From NCBI RefSeq assembly GCF_000743705.1, contig NZ_JQEZ01000004.1:334702-398701 (forward strand): DNA of 64,000 nt. The letters run 5' to 3'. This document shows, piece after piece, positions 16,887 to 25,885 of the stretch. The notes beneath the pieces were generated by a model that saw nothing but the letters and a program-made list of their open reading frames with translations, was not told the DNA's origin and ran no database searches. A program made the position numbers and the translations under genes. The stretch is from Ruegeria halocynthiae. Its GTDB lineage: Bacteria > Pseudomonadota > Alphaproteobacteria > Rhodobacterales > Rhodobacteraceae. Every line of letters starts with the position of its first letter. Positions within the stretch are counted from its first letter, which is position 1.

Positions 16887-18107
16887 ATGCCCAACCCTCT
16901 TTCAATGGCGATGTCCACGCCAACTGCGGCCGTAAAGCCGGACGCAAACGCCCGGGACCAGCGCGACCCGAATGCAGCGGCGTCCTTTCAATCGGTCATG
17001 GATGAAGAGAACGGCCAACAGCCCGCCGGGCCAGAGGTCGCAGATCCCCCCCTTCAGGAACTTGAGGCCGAGCCCGAGGTTGAAGAAACCACCGAAGACG
17101 TGGAAACAGCAGACATCGCTGTTGCCCTGGAAGATCATCCTTTGCCTGAAACGCGCAACGTCAGCGAGGAGCCTGCTTTAACCCCAGCCGCGCGAACAAG
17201 CACTGAACACCCTTCTTTTGTTCAAGTCCCGGTCAAGCTGGATGAGCAGGCCACCGCAGCCGACCAGCTGGATTCCTCGAAGGCGGAAATCCCGGCGTCG
17301 CAGCAAAGCACCGTTCAGCAGGCCGGTCACACTGTGGTTCAAACGCTGCGTTGGGGGGACGGAATGCGCGCCAATACGGCCCTGAAACCGCAAAACGACA
17401 ACTCAGTTCCGGCAACAGCCGAGGCGCGGCCAAAGGATGTTCCGAATCTCACCGCATCCTTTGGGTCGGGTCGCGACATTTCGCATGATCCGCCCGCATC
17501 TGCCCCCCCTCCAAAGCGGCCAACCGGTCCAGAGCAGGCACCGACACTTGTCCAGATGCAGTTGCTGGCGACAGAACAGACCAGTGATGACGCTGATACC
17601 GCGTCGGATCAGGAAATCGAAGGATTGCAGACAACCCGGGACACAGCGGGTTCGTCGTCGACCCGTGAAACTGCGGCTGGGACGCATGCAATGACGGCCA
17701 CGGCCAGGGCAGAGACGGCCCGGGCCATAGCGGGTCAGATGATATCGGCCATCAATACGCGCCCGCAATCCGGTGCGATCGAAATTGCGCTGAACCCCGA
17801 AGAATTGGGGCGCGTTTCGATTGTTCTGAACGGCCGCGATGACGGGTTTCACCTGACCATCGCCGCAGAACGCCCCGAGACGATGGATCTGATGCGTCGG
17901 CATCTTTCGGTGCTGGAGGCCGAGTTCAAGAACCTCGGCCTTGGGGATCTGACCTTTGACCTGGGCACCTCATCCGACGCGGAGCAGGACCATCCCAATA
18001 CCGAAGACGGATCACCGCAAACGTCGCATCTGCCCGAGAATACCACCGATTCCGAACCGGATCTTCCGAAAATTCGCGCCGATGGGCGCATCGACATAAG
18101 GCTTTGA
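16887..18107 (+). CDS. fliK: Flagellar hook-length control protein FliK
   Basis: A 406-residue protein. Residues 1-270 are a low-complexity Pro/Glu/Thr/Ala-rich linker, as in the FliK ruler region. Residues about 280-370 are the Flg_hook domain with SGAIEIALNPEELGRVSIVL and HLTIAAERPETMDLMRRHL, which contacts FlhB and switches export from hook to filament proteins. It is exported, so no signal peptide is expected. It is followed directly by flgD; the fliK stop ends two bases before the flgD ATG. Confidence 0.9.
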   Translation: MPNPLSMAMSTPTAAVKPDANARDQRDPNAAASFQSVMDEENGQQPAGPEVADPPLQELEAEPEVEETTEDVETADIAVALEDHPLPETRNVSEEPALTPAARTSTEHPSFVQVPVKLDEQATAADQLDSSKAEIPASQQSTVQQAGHTVVQTLRWGDGMRANTALKPQNDNSVPATAEARPKDVPNLTASFGSGRDISHDPPASAPPPKRPTGPEQAPTLVQMQLLATEQTSDDADTASDQEIEGLQTTRDTAGSSSTRETAAGTHAMTATARAETARAIAGQMISAINTRPQSGAIEIALNPEELGRVSIVLNGRDDGFHLTIAAERPETMDLMRRHLSVLEAEFKNLGLGDLTFDLGTSSDAEQDHPNTEDGSPQTSHLPENTTDSEPDLPKIRADGRIDIRL

Positions 18108-18109
18108 CC

Positions 18110-18775
18110 ATGATCACTGCAACCCAACCAACGACCCAGAATACGGCTCAGGCCCCAGCGGCGACACCGCCGAAAACCTCCGGCCTGGCGACGGATTTTC
18201 AGACATTTTTGTTGATGTTGACGACTCAGGCCAAGAATCAGGACCCGCTGGAGCCCTTGGATTCCTCTCAATACGCATCGCAGCTGGCGCAGTTTTCCAT
18301 GGTCGAACAGCAGACAAGGACCAACAACCTGCTGTCTGGCCTGTCGTCGTCAATGGGCAGCGTCAATCTGGAAGAGCTCACGCGCTGGGTCGGAATGGAT
18401 GTCCGCACTGCGTCTGCTTTTCAATTTGACGGTGCGCCCAAGACCCTTTTCGCCCAGGCAGAGCCTGCGGCAACCAATGCCGTCATGGTGATCCGCGACA
18501 ACGCCGGGACGGTCATCGACAGAATCGCCGTTCCCAAGTCCGAGGCGGAATTTGTCTGGGCCGGAGTGGATGGCGATGGCAATCCACTGCCTAAAGGAAG
18601 CTATTCGGCCACCTTGGAAAGTTACGACGGGGATAAATTGCTGTCCCAGAAACTGGCATCCGCCTACAACAAGGTGAAAGAGGCACAGTCCAGCGATGAT
18701 ACGATCCTGCTGACCCTGGAAAATGGTCAGGTTGTATCCGCGGCAGAGGTGACTGCAGTTCGAACCGGAGCTTGA
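18110..18775 (+). CDS. flgD: Basal-body rod/hook capping protein FlgD
   Basis: A 221-residue hook-cap scaffold. The N-terminal region has the family signature DFQTFLLMLTTQAKNQDPLEPLDSSQ (quoted in pieces: FLLMLTTQAKNQDPLEP then ASQLAQFSMVEQ). The C-terminal part is the FLIG/tudor-like fold with GDGNPLPKGSYSATLES. ATG 18110 is chosen over the TTG at 18104; AAGG lies 9 bases before it. It works with FliK, its immediate upstream neighbour, in building the hook. Confidence 0.92.
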   Translation: MITATQPTTQNTAQAPAATPPKTSGLATDFQTFLLMLTTQAKNQDPLEPLDSSQYASQLAQFSMVEQQTRTNNLLSGLSSSMGSVNLEELTRWVGMDVRTASAFQFDGAPKTLFAQAEPAATNAVMVIRDNAGTVIDRIAVPKSEAEFVWAGVDGDGNPLPKGSYSATLESYDGDKLLSQKLASAYNKVKEAQSSDDTILLTLENGQVVSAAEVTAVRTGA

Positions 18776-18830
18776 TCTGACGGGCGCGACAGGCCACACC
18801 GATGGAACCATCGACTCGCTGACTGAACTG

Positions 18831-19697
18831 GTGATCCTGCTGTCTGACCCGACCGTCCCCCCTTTGGACCTTGCCGACGATCTTCGCAATCGGGGACTTG
18901 TTGATTCCGGTGCGCAGTTTCAGGCGCTTTATGGCGGGCGCACCAATCAGGTCTGGAAAGTGCTGGACGGAAACGGCGGCAAGGTTCTGAAACTGTACCG
19001 CGCCACGCTGCGCAATCCACTTTTTCGCAATGACGCCCGGTTAGAAGCACGCTGTCTGAGAGCGTTGGATTTCACCGGTTTTGTACCCCGTCTGCGCGCC
19101 ACCGGCCTGCACGACAGCGGCCATTGGGTTTTGTACGATCACGCGCCGGGAACGCCCTGGCAGCAAGACCCGACAAAGGTGGCAAAGCTTTTGTGCAAGC
19201 TGCATTCGCTTGATCTGGACGTTCAGGTGCCCCGGGGATGCAACGGCAGCGCGGATCTGGCACGGCACGGACAGGACATTCTGGACGGGTGCTCGGCGGA
19301 TGCCCAGCGCCAGATAGAGCATTTGCGCCCGAACGAACCGGTGCTCCCTGCCGCCCGCACCTGCCTGATTCACGGCGACCCGGTTGCCGGGAACATCCTG
19401 GTCGCGGCATCCGGCCTGACCCTGATTGACTGGCAATGCCCGGCGCGGGGCGACCCGTGCGAGGATCTGGCGCTGTTCCTTTCACCGGCCATGCAGCACC
19501 TTTACCGGGGCGCGCCTTTGACACCATCGGAAGAAAGCTTGTTCCTATCAGCCTACGGTCGGACAGAAACCGTAGCCCGGTACAGGCTGCTGCGCCGCTG
19601 GTATGCATGGCGGATGGCTGCGTATTGTCTGTGGCGCGCCGAAAACGGCACGCCAGATTACGCCATTGGGTTCAAGCTGGAAGTTGCCGCGTTGTAA
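18831..19697 (+). CDS. Aminoglycoside phosphotransferase/choline kinase-fold kinase
   Basis: A 288-residue small-molecule kinase of the APH fold. The catalytic loop is HGDPVAGNI (residues 181-189) and the metal-binding Asp lies in LIDWQ (D200). The N-terminal lobe has YGGRTNQVWKV and VLKLYR with the ATP-binding Lys. The substrate is unknown; choline or a related alcohol is a possibility for this subgroup. The start is uncertain: GTG 18831 is the first standard start, but the frame is open back to 18753 with no ATG/GTG/TTG. It lies 55 bases after flgD and 3 bases from a convergent oxidase gene. Confidence 0.75.
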   Translation: MILLSDPTVPPLDLADDLRNRGLVDSGAQFQALYGGRTNQVWKVLDGNGGKVLKLYRATLRNPLFRNDARLEARCLRALDFTGFVPRLRATGLHDSGHWVLYDHAPGTPWQQDPTKVAKLLCKLHSLDLDVQVPRGCNGSADLARHGQDILDGCSADAQRQIEHLRPNEPVLPAARTCLIHGDPVAGNILVAASGLTLIDWQCPARGDPCEDLALFLSPAMQHLYRGAPLTPSEESLFLSAYGRTETVARYRLLRRWYAWRMAAYCLWRAENGTPDYAIGFKLEVAAL

Positions 19698-19700
19698 GGG

Positions 19701-21002
19701 TCAAAGATCCGCAAGCGCCATCGCCGCATAAGCCGGAGGTAACAAGGCGCGGCGCCACGGCCCAAGCGGGAACTGCGCCGGTGGCCTGGTGACCGGGTCC
19801 GGCAACCCTGCCTCCTGCCCCAGAACCAGACGCGCCAGTCCACGTCCACAATAAGTCCCCATCGCGACCCCGTTCCCGTGGTAGGCAAATCCTGCAAACA
19901 TACCCGGCTGGCCCGGGATCGGTCCGGCGTAGGGGGTCAGCGATCGCGACATACATACCATCCCGGACCACATATTGGTTACTTCTACGCCTGCCCACTC
20001 CGGAAACATGTTGCGAAAATCGCGCTGGGCTTGTTGGCGAATTGCGGCCTCGGCCCCGGCAGACGACCGCAGCCCCCCACGCATGCCAAACAGAAACCGA
20101 CGATCCGGCATCAGGCGAAAATAATGCAGCAAGTTGCGAGTGTCATAAGACATCTGATCCGAGGTCCAGCCCTGCGCATGCAACTCGGATTCCGACAAGG
20201 GGCGGGTTACCAAAACCGTTGACTGCGTAGGCATATATCGCCCGGACAGCCATGGCGGCAGGTCCTCGCTGGAGTATCCGTTGGTGCAGATCAGAACGTT
20301 CTCCGCCCTGACCCGACCCGAGCGGGTTTGAACGTCAAATCCCGACGGCGTCTTTTGCAGGGTTTCGACCGTGCTTTGCTGGTACAGTTTCGCCCCGTGC
20401 GCCTGCGCGACATTTGCAATTCCGAAAAGGTATTTCCGGGGATTCAGGCCAAAACCGATCGGATCGGTGTACCCGCCGTAAAACATGTCACCGAACCCAA
20501 GACCCGGCAGGTCAGCGGCCTCATGCAGCTTGCCTGCACCCTCGGCGGATCGGCGCAGCTTTTCCATCGCTCGCGGGTTATGAGCCAGCTTCGTTTCACC
20601 CTTTGAATGCGTTTCTGCATCAATCTGATGGGTGTTCAGCAAACCAGCGACCAGTTGAACGGCCTCTGCTTCGGCCTGTGCATAGCTTTGTGCAGCAGCG
20701 TCCCCAAACCGGCGGATCATGGCATTCTGGCTTAGCTTTGAGCCACCGGTACAACAGAACCCCCCATTTCGACCCGAGGCACCCCAACCGGGTGTCTCGG
20801 CCTCAAGCACTGCGACGGACACGCCCGCCTCGGCCAGATGCAAAGCGGCCGACATGCCGGTGAAGCCGCCGCCAACGACGGCGACATCCACGTTCAGATC
20901 ACCCCGCAGTACCGGCCAGTCCGGGCTGGCGATTGTCTCGTCCCACCAACAGTTCGTGCGGGGGCCCGGCCCATAGGTGTAATCTGGGAACAGACGTCTC
21001 AT
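19701..21002 (-). CDS. FAD-dependent amine/amino-acid oxidoreductase (PuuB/DadA-like)
   Basis: A 433-residue DAO-family flavoenzyme. The N-terminal FAD-binding motif is VDVAVVGGGFTGMSAALHLAEAG, quoted in part as VAVVGGGFTG, followed by GWGASGRNGGF, typical of gamma-glutamylputrescine oxidase and similar enzymes. Near the C terminus, FAGFAYHGNGVAMGTYCGR completes the cofactor site (shown here as AYHGNGVAMGTY). It overlaps the potI start by 4 bases, so it is the last gene of the polyamine transport operon. Oxidation of putrescine or a glutamylated form is inferred from that context. Confidence 0.85.
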   Translation of the reverse strand: MRRLFPDYTYGPGPRTNCWWDETIASPDWPVLRGDLNVDVAVVGGGFTGMSAALHLAEAGVSVAVLEAETPGWGASGRNGGFCCTGGSKLSQNAMIRRFGDAAAQSYAQAEAEAVQLVAGLLNTHQIDAETHSKGETKLAHNPRAMEKLRRSAEGAGKLHEAADLPGLGFGDMFYGGYTDPIGFGLNPRKYLFGIANVAQAHGAKLYQQSTVETLQKTPSGFDVQTRSGRVRAENVLICTNGYSSEDLPPWLSGRYMPTQSTVLVTRPLSESELHAQGWTSDQMSYDTRNLLHYFRLMPDRRFLFGMRGGLRSSAGAEAAIRQQAQRDFRNMFPEWAGVEVTNMWSGMVCMSRSLTPYAGPIPGQPGMFAGFAYHGNGVAMGTYCGRGLARLVLGQEAGLPDPVTRPPAQFPLGPWRRALLPPAYAAMALADL

Positions 21003-21817
21003 TCTGCGCGCGCTGCGGCCATTTCATCCTGCTTTTGCTTCATCATCGCACGTTTCGTGACCAATGATGCCGTGATCACACCAACCGTCACAACCGCAAT
21101 CATCAGTGTGGACAGGGCGTTGATCTCGGGGCTGACCCCCAGACGCACAGCCGAGAAGATCTTGATCGGCAAGGTCGTGGCCGATGGGCCCGAGGTAAAG
21201 GACGCAATCACCAGATCATCCAGCGACAGGGTAAAGGCCAGCAACCAGCCCGAAATCACCGCAGGCGCAATGATCGGAAGCGTTACCAACCGGAATGCCT
21301 GTGCCGGGGAACAACCCAGATCCAGCGCGGCCTCTTCCAGCGACCGATCAAAGGTCACCAGACGAGACGAGACAACAACCGAGACAAAGCACATCGAAAA
21401 CGTCGTATGTGCCAGAACGATGGTCAGAATGCCCCGGTCCAGCCCGATGCCGATGAACAGCAACAGCAGGGACAGGCCGGTGATCACCTCGGGCATCACC
21501 AGCGGGGCGTAGATCATGCCAGAAAACAGCGTCCGGCCAAAGAACCGCCCGCCGCGCACCATCACATAGGCCGCAGCGGTTCCCAGAACGGTTGCCAGCG
21601 TCGATGAAAACACCGCAACCCGCAACGTGACCCAGGCCGCATCCAGAAACGCCTCGTTCTGAACCAGCTCTCCGTACCATCTAGTCGAAAACCCGGACCA
21701 GACGGTGACCAGTTTGCCGTCGTTAAAGCTGAAGATGATCAGAATGACCATCGGGATGTAAAGAAACGCAAACCCAAGCGTCAGGGACACCGCGTTGAAC
21801 CAACTCAACCTGTTCAT
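20999..21817 (-). CDS. potI: Putrescine/spermidine ABC transporter permease (PotI/PotC type)
   Basis: A 272-residue inner-membrane permease with six hydrophobic segments. The cytoplasmic EAA loop that contacts the ATPase is EEAALDLGCSPAQAFRLVTLP. It pairs with the PotH-like protein encoded just upstream (4-base overlap). The family and operon position point to polyamine import; exact substrate choice among putrescine and spermidine is inferred. Confidence 0.9.
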   Translation of the reverse strand: MNRLSWFNAVSLTLGFAFLYIPMVILIIFSFNDGKLVTVWSGFSTRWYGELVQNEAFLDAAWVTLRVAVFSSTLATVLGTAAAYVMVRGGRFFGRTLFSGMIYAPLVMPEVITGLSLLLLFIGIGLDRGILTIVLAHTTFSMCFVSVVVSSRLVTFDRSLEEAALDLGCSPAQAFRLVTLPIIAPAVISGWLLAFTLSLDDLVIASFTSGPSATTLPIKIFSAVRLGVSPEINALSTLMIAVVTVGVITASLVTKRAMMKQKQDEMAAARAE

Positions 21818-22704
21818 TGTTCGGCCTCCGTCTGCTTTTGCTGGTTGCGTTGGAACAGCACGATCGGCACCACAAGGATCAGCAACAGCACCACCGCCAC
21901 GGCGCTGGCCACCGGCCAGTCACGGTTTGAGAAGAACTCCTCCCACAGCACTTTACCGATCATCAGCGTGCCGGAACCACCCAGCAGCGATGGGATCACG
22001 AATTCGCCGATCACGGGAATCATCACCAGGAAACAGCCGGCGATGATGCCGGGTCTCGACAATGGGATGGTCACCAGCCAGAACGCCTGAATACGCGAGC
22101 AGCCCAAGTCCTCGGCGGCTTCGATCAGGGATTCATCCATCCGCTCCAGCGCGGAATAGATCGGCAGGATCATGAATGGCAGATAGGTGTAAACGATACC
22201 GATATAGACGGCCGTGTTGGTGTTCAGAATGGTCAGCGGGGTCGAAATGACACCGATCCACAGCAGGAACTGGTTCAGATACCCTTCGTTGCTAAGAATA
22301 CCCATCCACGCATAGACCCGGATCAGGAACGAGGTCCAGAACGGCAAGATGATCAGCATCATCAGCGTCGGACGCCATTCTTCAGGCGCGCGCGCCATGC
22401 CGTAGGCAATCGGATACCCGAAAATCAGCGTAAAAATTGTCGCAATCAGCGCGATCTTGACGCTGGACAGGTAGGCTTTCCAATAAAGGTCGTCTTCGGT
22501 CAGCCAGACAAAATTCTCAAAATCCAGCTGGCTGAAAAATTCCGTAATACCGGACCAACCCTGCGACAGGTCCAATGTCGGGGTGTAGGGCGGGATCGCA
22601 AGCGCGGTGTCCGACAGCGAGATCTTCAGGACGATGAAGAACGGCACCAGAAACAGCGCCAGCAGCCAGACATAGGGGACCGCGATCAAAAAAGCGCGGC
22701 GCAT
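21814..22704 (-). CDS. potH: Putrescine/spermidine ABC transporter permease (PotH/PotB type)
   Basis: A 296-residue permease, the partner of PotI, with about six membrane helices and the EAA motif IEAAEDLGCSRIQAFWLVTIP. ATG 22704 was chosen because it overlaps the potG stop by one base (TGATG) and opens directly into the first helix (AFLIAVPYVWLLALF); a longer frame reaches into potG. ATGA overlap with potI keeps the operon tightly coupled. Confidence 0.9.
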   Translation of the reverse strand: MRRAFLIAVPYVWLLALFLVPFFIVLKISLSDTALAIPPYTPTLDLSQGWSGITEFFSQLDFENFVWLTEDDLYWKAYLSSVKIALIATIFTLIFGYPIAYGMARAPEEWRPTLMMLIILPFWTSFLIRVYAWMGILSNEGYLNQFLLWIGVISTPLTILNTNTAVYIGIVYTYLPFMILPIYSALERMDESLIEAAEDLGCSRIQAFWLVTIPLSRPGIIAGCFLVMIPVIGEFVIPSLLGGSGTLMIGKVLWEEFFSNRDWPVASAVAVVLLLILVVPIVLFQRNQQKQTEAEQ

Positions 22705-23831
22705 CAGTTCGCCAACAAAACCGCGGCCGTTGCTGTCCAGGACAGCCAGACCGGGTCTTCCCATGTGAAGGAGCGGCGCGAGATGCGGCGGGTGTTGGCC
22801 GATTGCGCCTTGATGATCGTGCCGTTTGCCAGCTCGACATAATAGGTGGACAGGTTGCCCAGATAGGCGATGTCATGGACTTTGCCCTGAATTGCATTGA
22901 CCGCATCCGCCGGGCGGTCCGCCGAGATCGTGACCTTTTCAGGCCGGATCGCCAGATGGCAGCCCTGCCCATTGGACAGATCAGTGGCCGAGGTCGCCGT
23001 CAGGGGCGTCTGCCCTTCGGCCCAGTTGATCTGATAGGTCTCATCGCCCTGTGCCGTCGCACGGCCTTCGATGATGTTCACGTCACCGATGAAGTCCGCC
23101 ACATAGACCGAGTTCGGATTCTCATAAATCCGATCCGGGGTCGCGACTTGTTTCAACTGCCCCTGATCCATGACCGCGACGCGGCTGGCGACCGTCATCG
23201 CCTCTTCCTGATCGTGGGTCACAATCACAAAGGTGGTGCCGGTCTTTTCCTGAATATCCATCAGTTCGAACTGCGTGTCCTGCCGCAGTTTCTTGTCCAA
23301 CGCCCCCAAAGGTTCATCCAGCAGCAAAAGCTTGGGCGCCTTGGCCAGCGACCGGGCCAGCGCAACACGTTGCCGTTGCCCCCCGGATATCTGATGCGGC
23401 TTGCGGCGGGCAAATTGTTCCAGCCGGGTCAGACGCAGCATCTCCTCGACCCGGTCTTCCAGATCACGTTTCGGCATTTTATCGCGTCGCAGGCCAAAAG
23501 CGATGTTTTCCCAGATGCTCAGATGCGGGAACAACGCATAGGACTGGAACATCATGTTCACCGCCCGCTTGTTCGGTGGGATCGGGTCGATGTCCTGCCC
23601 GCTGAGGATGATGTGACCCTCCGTCGGGGTTTCGAACCCGGCCAACATCCGCATCATCGTGGTCTTGCCACAGCCGGATGGTCCCAGCAGGGCAAAAAAC
23701 TCGCGTTCGAAAATGTCCAGCGACAGGTTGTCGATGGCCGTAAAACCGCCGAACCGCTTGGTAACATTTTTGAACTGGATCAAAGGCTTCGCCTGTGGGT
23801 CGTCCCACGGCGTAAAAACGTCAGAGGTCAA
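22704..23831 (-). CDS. potG: Polyamine ABC transporter ATP-binding protein
   Basis: A 375-residue ATPase. Walker A is GPSGCGKTT, the signature is SGGQRQR and Walker B is LLLLDEP, followed by the switch His in IVTHDQEEA. A TOBE domain occupies the last 100 residues (LAIRPEKVTIS). It energises PotH-PotI on the cytoplasmic side. It is separated from potF by 69 bases that hold a terminator-like hairpin, so the binding protein is probably made in excess of the transporter. Confidence 0.93.
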   Translation of the reverse strand: MTSDVFTPWDDPQAKPLIQFKNVTKRFGGFTAIDNLSLDIFEREFFALLGPSGCGKTTMMRMLAGFETPTEGHIILSGQDIDPIPPNKRAVNMMFQSYALFPHLSIWENIAFGLRRDKMPKRDLEDRVEEMLRLTRLEQFARRKPHQISGGQRQRVALARSLAKAPKLLLLDEPLGALDKKLRQDTQFELMDIQEKTGTTFVIVTHDQEEAMTVASRVAVMDQGQLKQVATPDRIYENPNSVYVADFIGDVNIIEGRATAQGDETYQINWAEGQTPLTATSATDLSNGQGCHLAIRPEKVTISADRPADAVNAIQGKVHDIAYLGNLSTYYVELANGTIIKAQSANTRRISRRSFTWEDPVWLSWTATAAVLLAN

Positions 23832-23859
23832 AGCGGTCCCCGCATGTCTGTCTAGGCAT

Positions 23860-23894
23860 AAAAAAGGGCGCGGGACGTTGATGTCGCCCCGCGC
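23860..23894 (-). terminator. Terminator or attenuator between potF and potG
   Basis: GCGCGGG (23868-23874) pairs with CCCGCGC (23888-23894) around a 13-base loop. On the minus strand a T6 run follows (23865-23860). In an operon this would allow partial read-through into potGHI. Confidence 0.65.
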
Positions 23895-23900
23895 AGAGAG

Positions 23901-24986
23901 TCAGGTACCGGACTTGATCTTGGTCCAGAGACGGGTCACGGAACGCTGCGTTTTCTGCGGATAAGGCGTTGTGATGTAGAGATTCTGCATCGTGGTCTCA
24001 TCCGGGTAAATCGCCGGATCGCCGATCACGTCTTCCTCAAGAAACTCCTGAGACGCCTTGTTGCCGTTGGCGTAGTACACATAGTTCGACGCGGCAGCCA
24101 TGTTGTTGGCATCCAGAATGAAATCGAGGAACTTATGTGCGCCTTCCGGGTTTGGCGCGTCCACCGGAACGGCCATCTGGTCGAACCACATCAGCGAACC
24201 TTCGGCGAACGGATGGTATTCGATCTCGACACCGTTTTCTGCTTCGACCGCACGATCGCGCGCCTGCAGAATATCACCCGACCAGCCGACGGCCACGCAG
24301 ATATCCCCATTCGCCAGCGCGTTGATATATTCCGAGCTGTGGAATTTCTGGATATAGGGGCGTACGCTGGTCAGCACTTCTTCGGTCTTGGCGATGACAT
24401 CCTTGTCGTGGCTGTCGGGGTCCTCACCGAGGTATTGCAGAGTCATCGGAAGAATTTCGGCTGGCGCGTCCAGGAAATGCACGCCGCAGGCGGCCAGCTT
24501 TTCCATGTTCTCCGGCTTCAGAACCAGATCCATGCTGTTCAGCGCAACATCGTCACCCAGTACCTCTTTGACCTTACCGACATTCACGCCAAGGCCTGTG
24601 GTTCCCCACATGTAGTTGATCGAGTAGGCGTTGTTCGGATCGTAGCCTGCGGTGCGCTCCTGAATAACGTCCCAAAGGTTGTCTGCATTCGAAAGCTTGG
24701 ATGTGTCCAGTTCCTGAAACGCGCCGGCTTGGATCTGGCGCTGAAGAAATGTGCCTGTGGGCACCACCACATCATAGCCCGACCCACCAGCCAGCATCTT
24801 GGTTTCCAACACTTCGTTGCTGTCGAAAACATCGTAGACCAGGGTCAGGCCGGTTTCTTCTTCGAATTTCTTCAGAAGATCCTCGTCAATGTAGTCGGAC
24901 CAGTTGTAAACCCGCACCTCTTCGGCAAAGGCCGCCGAAGTCCCCAGTGCGATGACCGCTGTCAGTGTCAGCGTTTTGATTGTCAT
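23901..24986 (-). CDS. potF: Periplasmic polyamine-binding protein
   Basis: A 361-residue substrate-binding protein with a signal peptide (residues 1-21, ending AAFA). The mature start EEVRVYNWSDYIDEDLLKKF is the family signature of PotD/PotF (shown in part as VYNWSDYID). Trp, Asp and Tyr residues in GWSGDI and YYANGNKAS fit the polyamine pocket. It is the first gene of the potFGHI operon and is divergent from a GntR regulator; the shared promoter holds two identical 14-base motifs. Confidence 0.93.
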   Translation of the reverse strand: MTIKTLTLTAVIALGTSAAFAEEVRVYNWSDYIDEDLLKKFEEETGLTLVYDVFDSNEVLETKMLAGGSGYDVVVPTGTFLQRQIQAGAFQELDTSKLSNADNLWDVIQERTAGYDPNNAYSINYMWGTTGLGVNVGKVKEVLGDDVALNSMDLVLKPENMEKLAACGVHFLDAPAEILPMTLQYLGEDPDSHDKDVIAKTEEVLTSVRPYIQKFHSSEYINALANGDICVAVGWSGDILQARDRAVEAENGVEIEYHPFAEGSLMWFDQMAVPVDAPNPEGAHKFLDFILDANNMAAASNYVYYANGNKASQEFLEEDVIGDPAIYPDETTMQNLYITTPYPQKTQRSVTRLWTKIKSGT

Positions 24987-25026
24987 TTTAGTCTCCCTGC
25001 AGGTTTGCGTGTATTTTCACGTTTTT

Positions 25027-25040
25027 TTGGATTTGATCAA
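25027..25040. promoter_or_regulatory. Candidate GntR operator, copy 1 (upstream of potF)
   Basis: TTGGATTTGATCAA contains the palindrome TTGATCAA and lies 41 bases upstream of the potF ATG. An identical 14-mer begins exactly 100 bases further on. Two copies in a divergent promoter next to a GntR gene suggest an operator. Confidence 0.5.
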
Positions 25041-25126
25041 GTTTTGCGTTTTCCCTCGATCCAACTTATGGTTTCACGAGGTCAGGCACCTGGCAAGTCA
25101 ACATCATCGGAAACAGGGCAAACCAA

Positions 25127-25140
25127 TTGGATTTGATCAA
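25127..25140. promoter_or_regulatory. Candidate GntR operator, copy 2 (at the gntR start)
   Basis: The same 14-mer, TTGGATTTGATCAA, here includes the TTG taken as the regulator's start codon. With the next base the palindrome extends to TTTGATCAAA. Binding here would block the regulator's own gene. Confidence 0.5.
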
Positions 25141-25810
25141 AAATAAGGCTTCGGGCGCATCAGCGGATGCTGACAAACTACCCGCTCACGAACGTGTGTA
25201 CCAGAGGCTCAGATCGCAGATCATGTACGGTGAACTGGTGCCCGGACAGCCGGTCACGATACAGGGGCTGACTGATTCGCTGGGTGTTGGCATGACCCCG
25301 GTGCGCGAAGCCATCCGGCGGCTGATCTCGGACGGTGCGCTGATGTTTCAGGGCAATCGACGGGTCAGCGTACCGCTGTTGTCGGGGCGCGATGTCGAGC
25401 AGATGATTTTTGCCAGAATTTCAATAGAATCAGAACTTTCTCGTCGCGCGACAGTAAACATCAAATCCACGGACATTGATCGCCTGGAACAGATTGACCA
25501 ACAGTTGGACCGCACAATCATAGACGGTGACGTCAGCGGTTACCTGCGCCAGAACCACACATTCCATGAAACGCTGTATTCCCACGCCGATGCGCCGATT
25601 CTCAGTGATCTGGCAGAGCGGCTCTGGCTTAGATTCGGGCCATCGCTGCGGGTTGTCAGCGGCCGCTTGGGCACCCAATGCCTGCCTGACCGCCATAAGG
25701 ATATCATCACGGCATTGCGCAAACAGGACGCCGATCTTGTGGCCAAAGCCACCGCGCAGGACATCGAACAGGGTATGGAGTTGATGGCGGATACGCTGAC
25801 CAGCACCTAA
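25127..25810 (+). CDS. GntR-family (FadR/FCD-type) transcriptional regulator
   Basis: A 227-residue regulator. The N-terminal winged helix has PAHERVYQRLRSQIMYGEL and GMTPVREAIRRL, standard for GntR (first part abbreviated HERVYQRLRSQI). The C-terminal FCD domain has HTFHETLYSHA and a later HKDI, which supply metal- or ligand-binding His residues. The start is TTG 25127; no ATG or GTG lies in frame before the DNA-binding domain. It is divergent from potF and followed by the aminotransferase, so it probably controls polyamine use and responds to a polyamine or its breakdown product. Confidence 0.88.
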   Translation: MDLIKNKASGASADADKLPAHERVYQRLRSQIMYGELVPGQPVTIQGLTDSLGVGMTPVREAIRRLISDGALMFQGNRRVSVPLLSGRDVEQMIFARISIESELSRRATVNIKSTDIDRLEQIDQQLDRTIIDGDVSGYLRQNHTFHETLYSHADAPILSDLAERLWLRFGPSLRVVSGRLGTQCLPDRHKDIITALRKQDADLVAKATAQDIEQGMELMADTLTST

Positions 25811-25838
25811 ATCGATTCGATTCGATTGACTGTGAGAA

Positions 25839-25847
25839 ATTTGATCA
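25839..25847. promoter_or_regulatory. Partial GntR motif upstream of the aminotransferase
   Basis: ATTTGATCA repeats the core of the two 14-mers near potF, 39 bases before the aminotransferase ATG. Just upstream, three tandem CGATT units (25813-25827) create two overlapping GATTC sites. Confidence 0.4.
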
Positions 25848-25885
25848 TATTGTGTTGAGCAACCGCTCTTGCAGGAGATTCTCCG

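Noticed and set aside
22803..23855. A 350-codon plus-strand frame opposite potG
   Set aside because: Antisense shadow of an ABC ATPase with all nucleotide-binding motifs.
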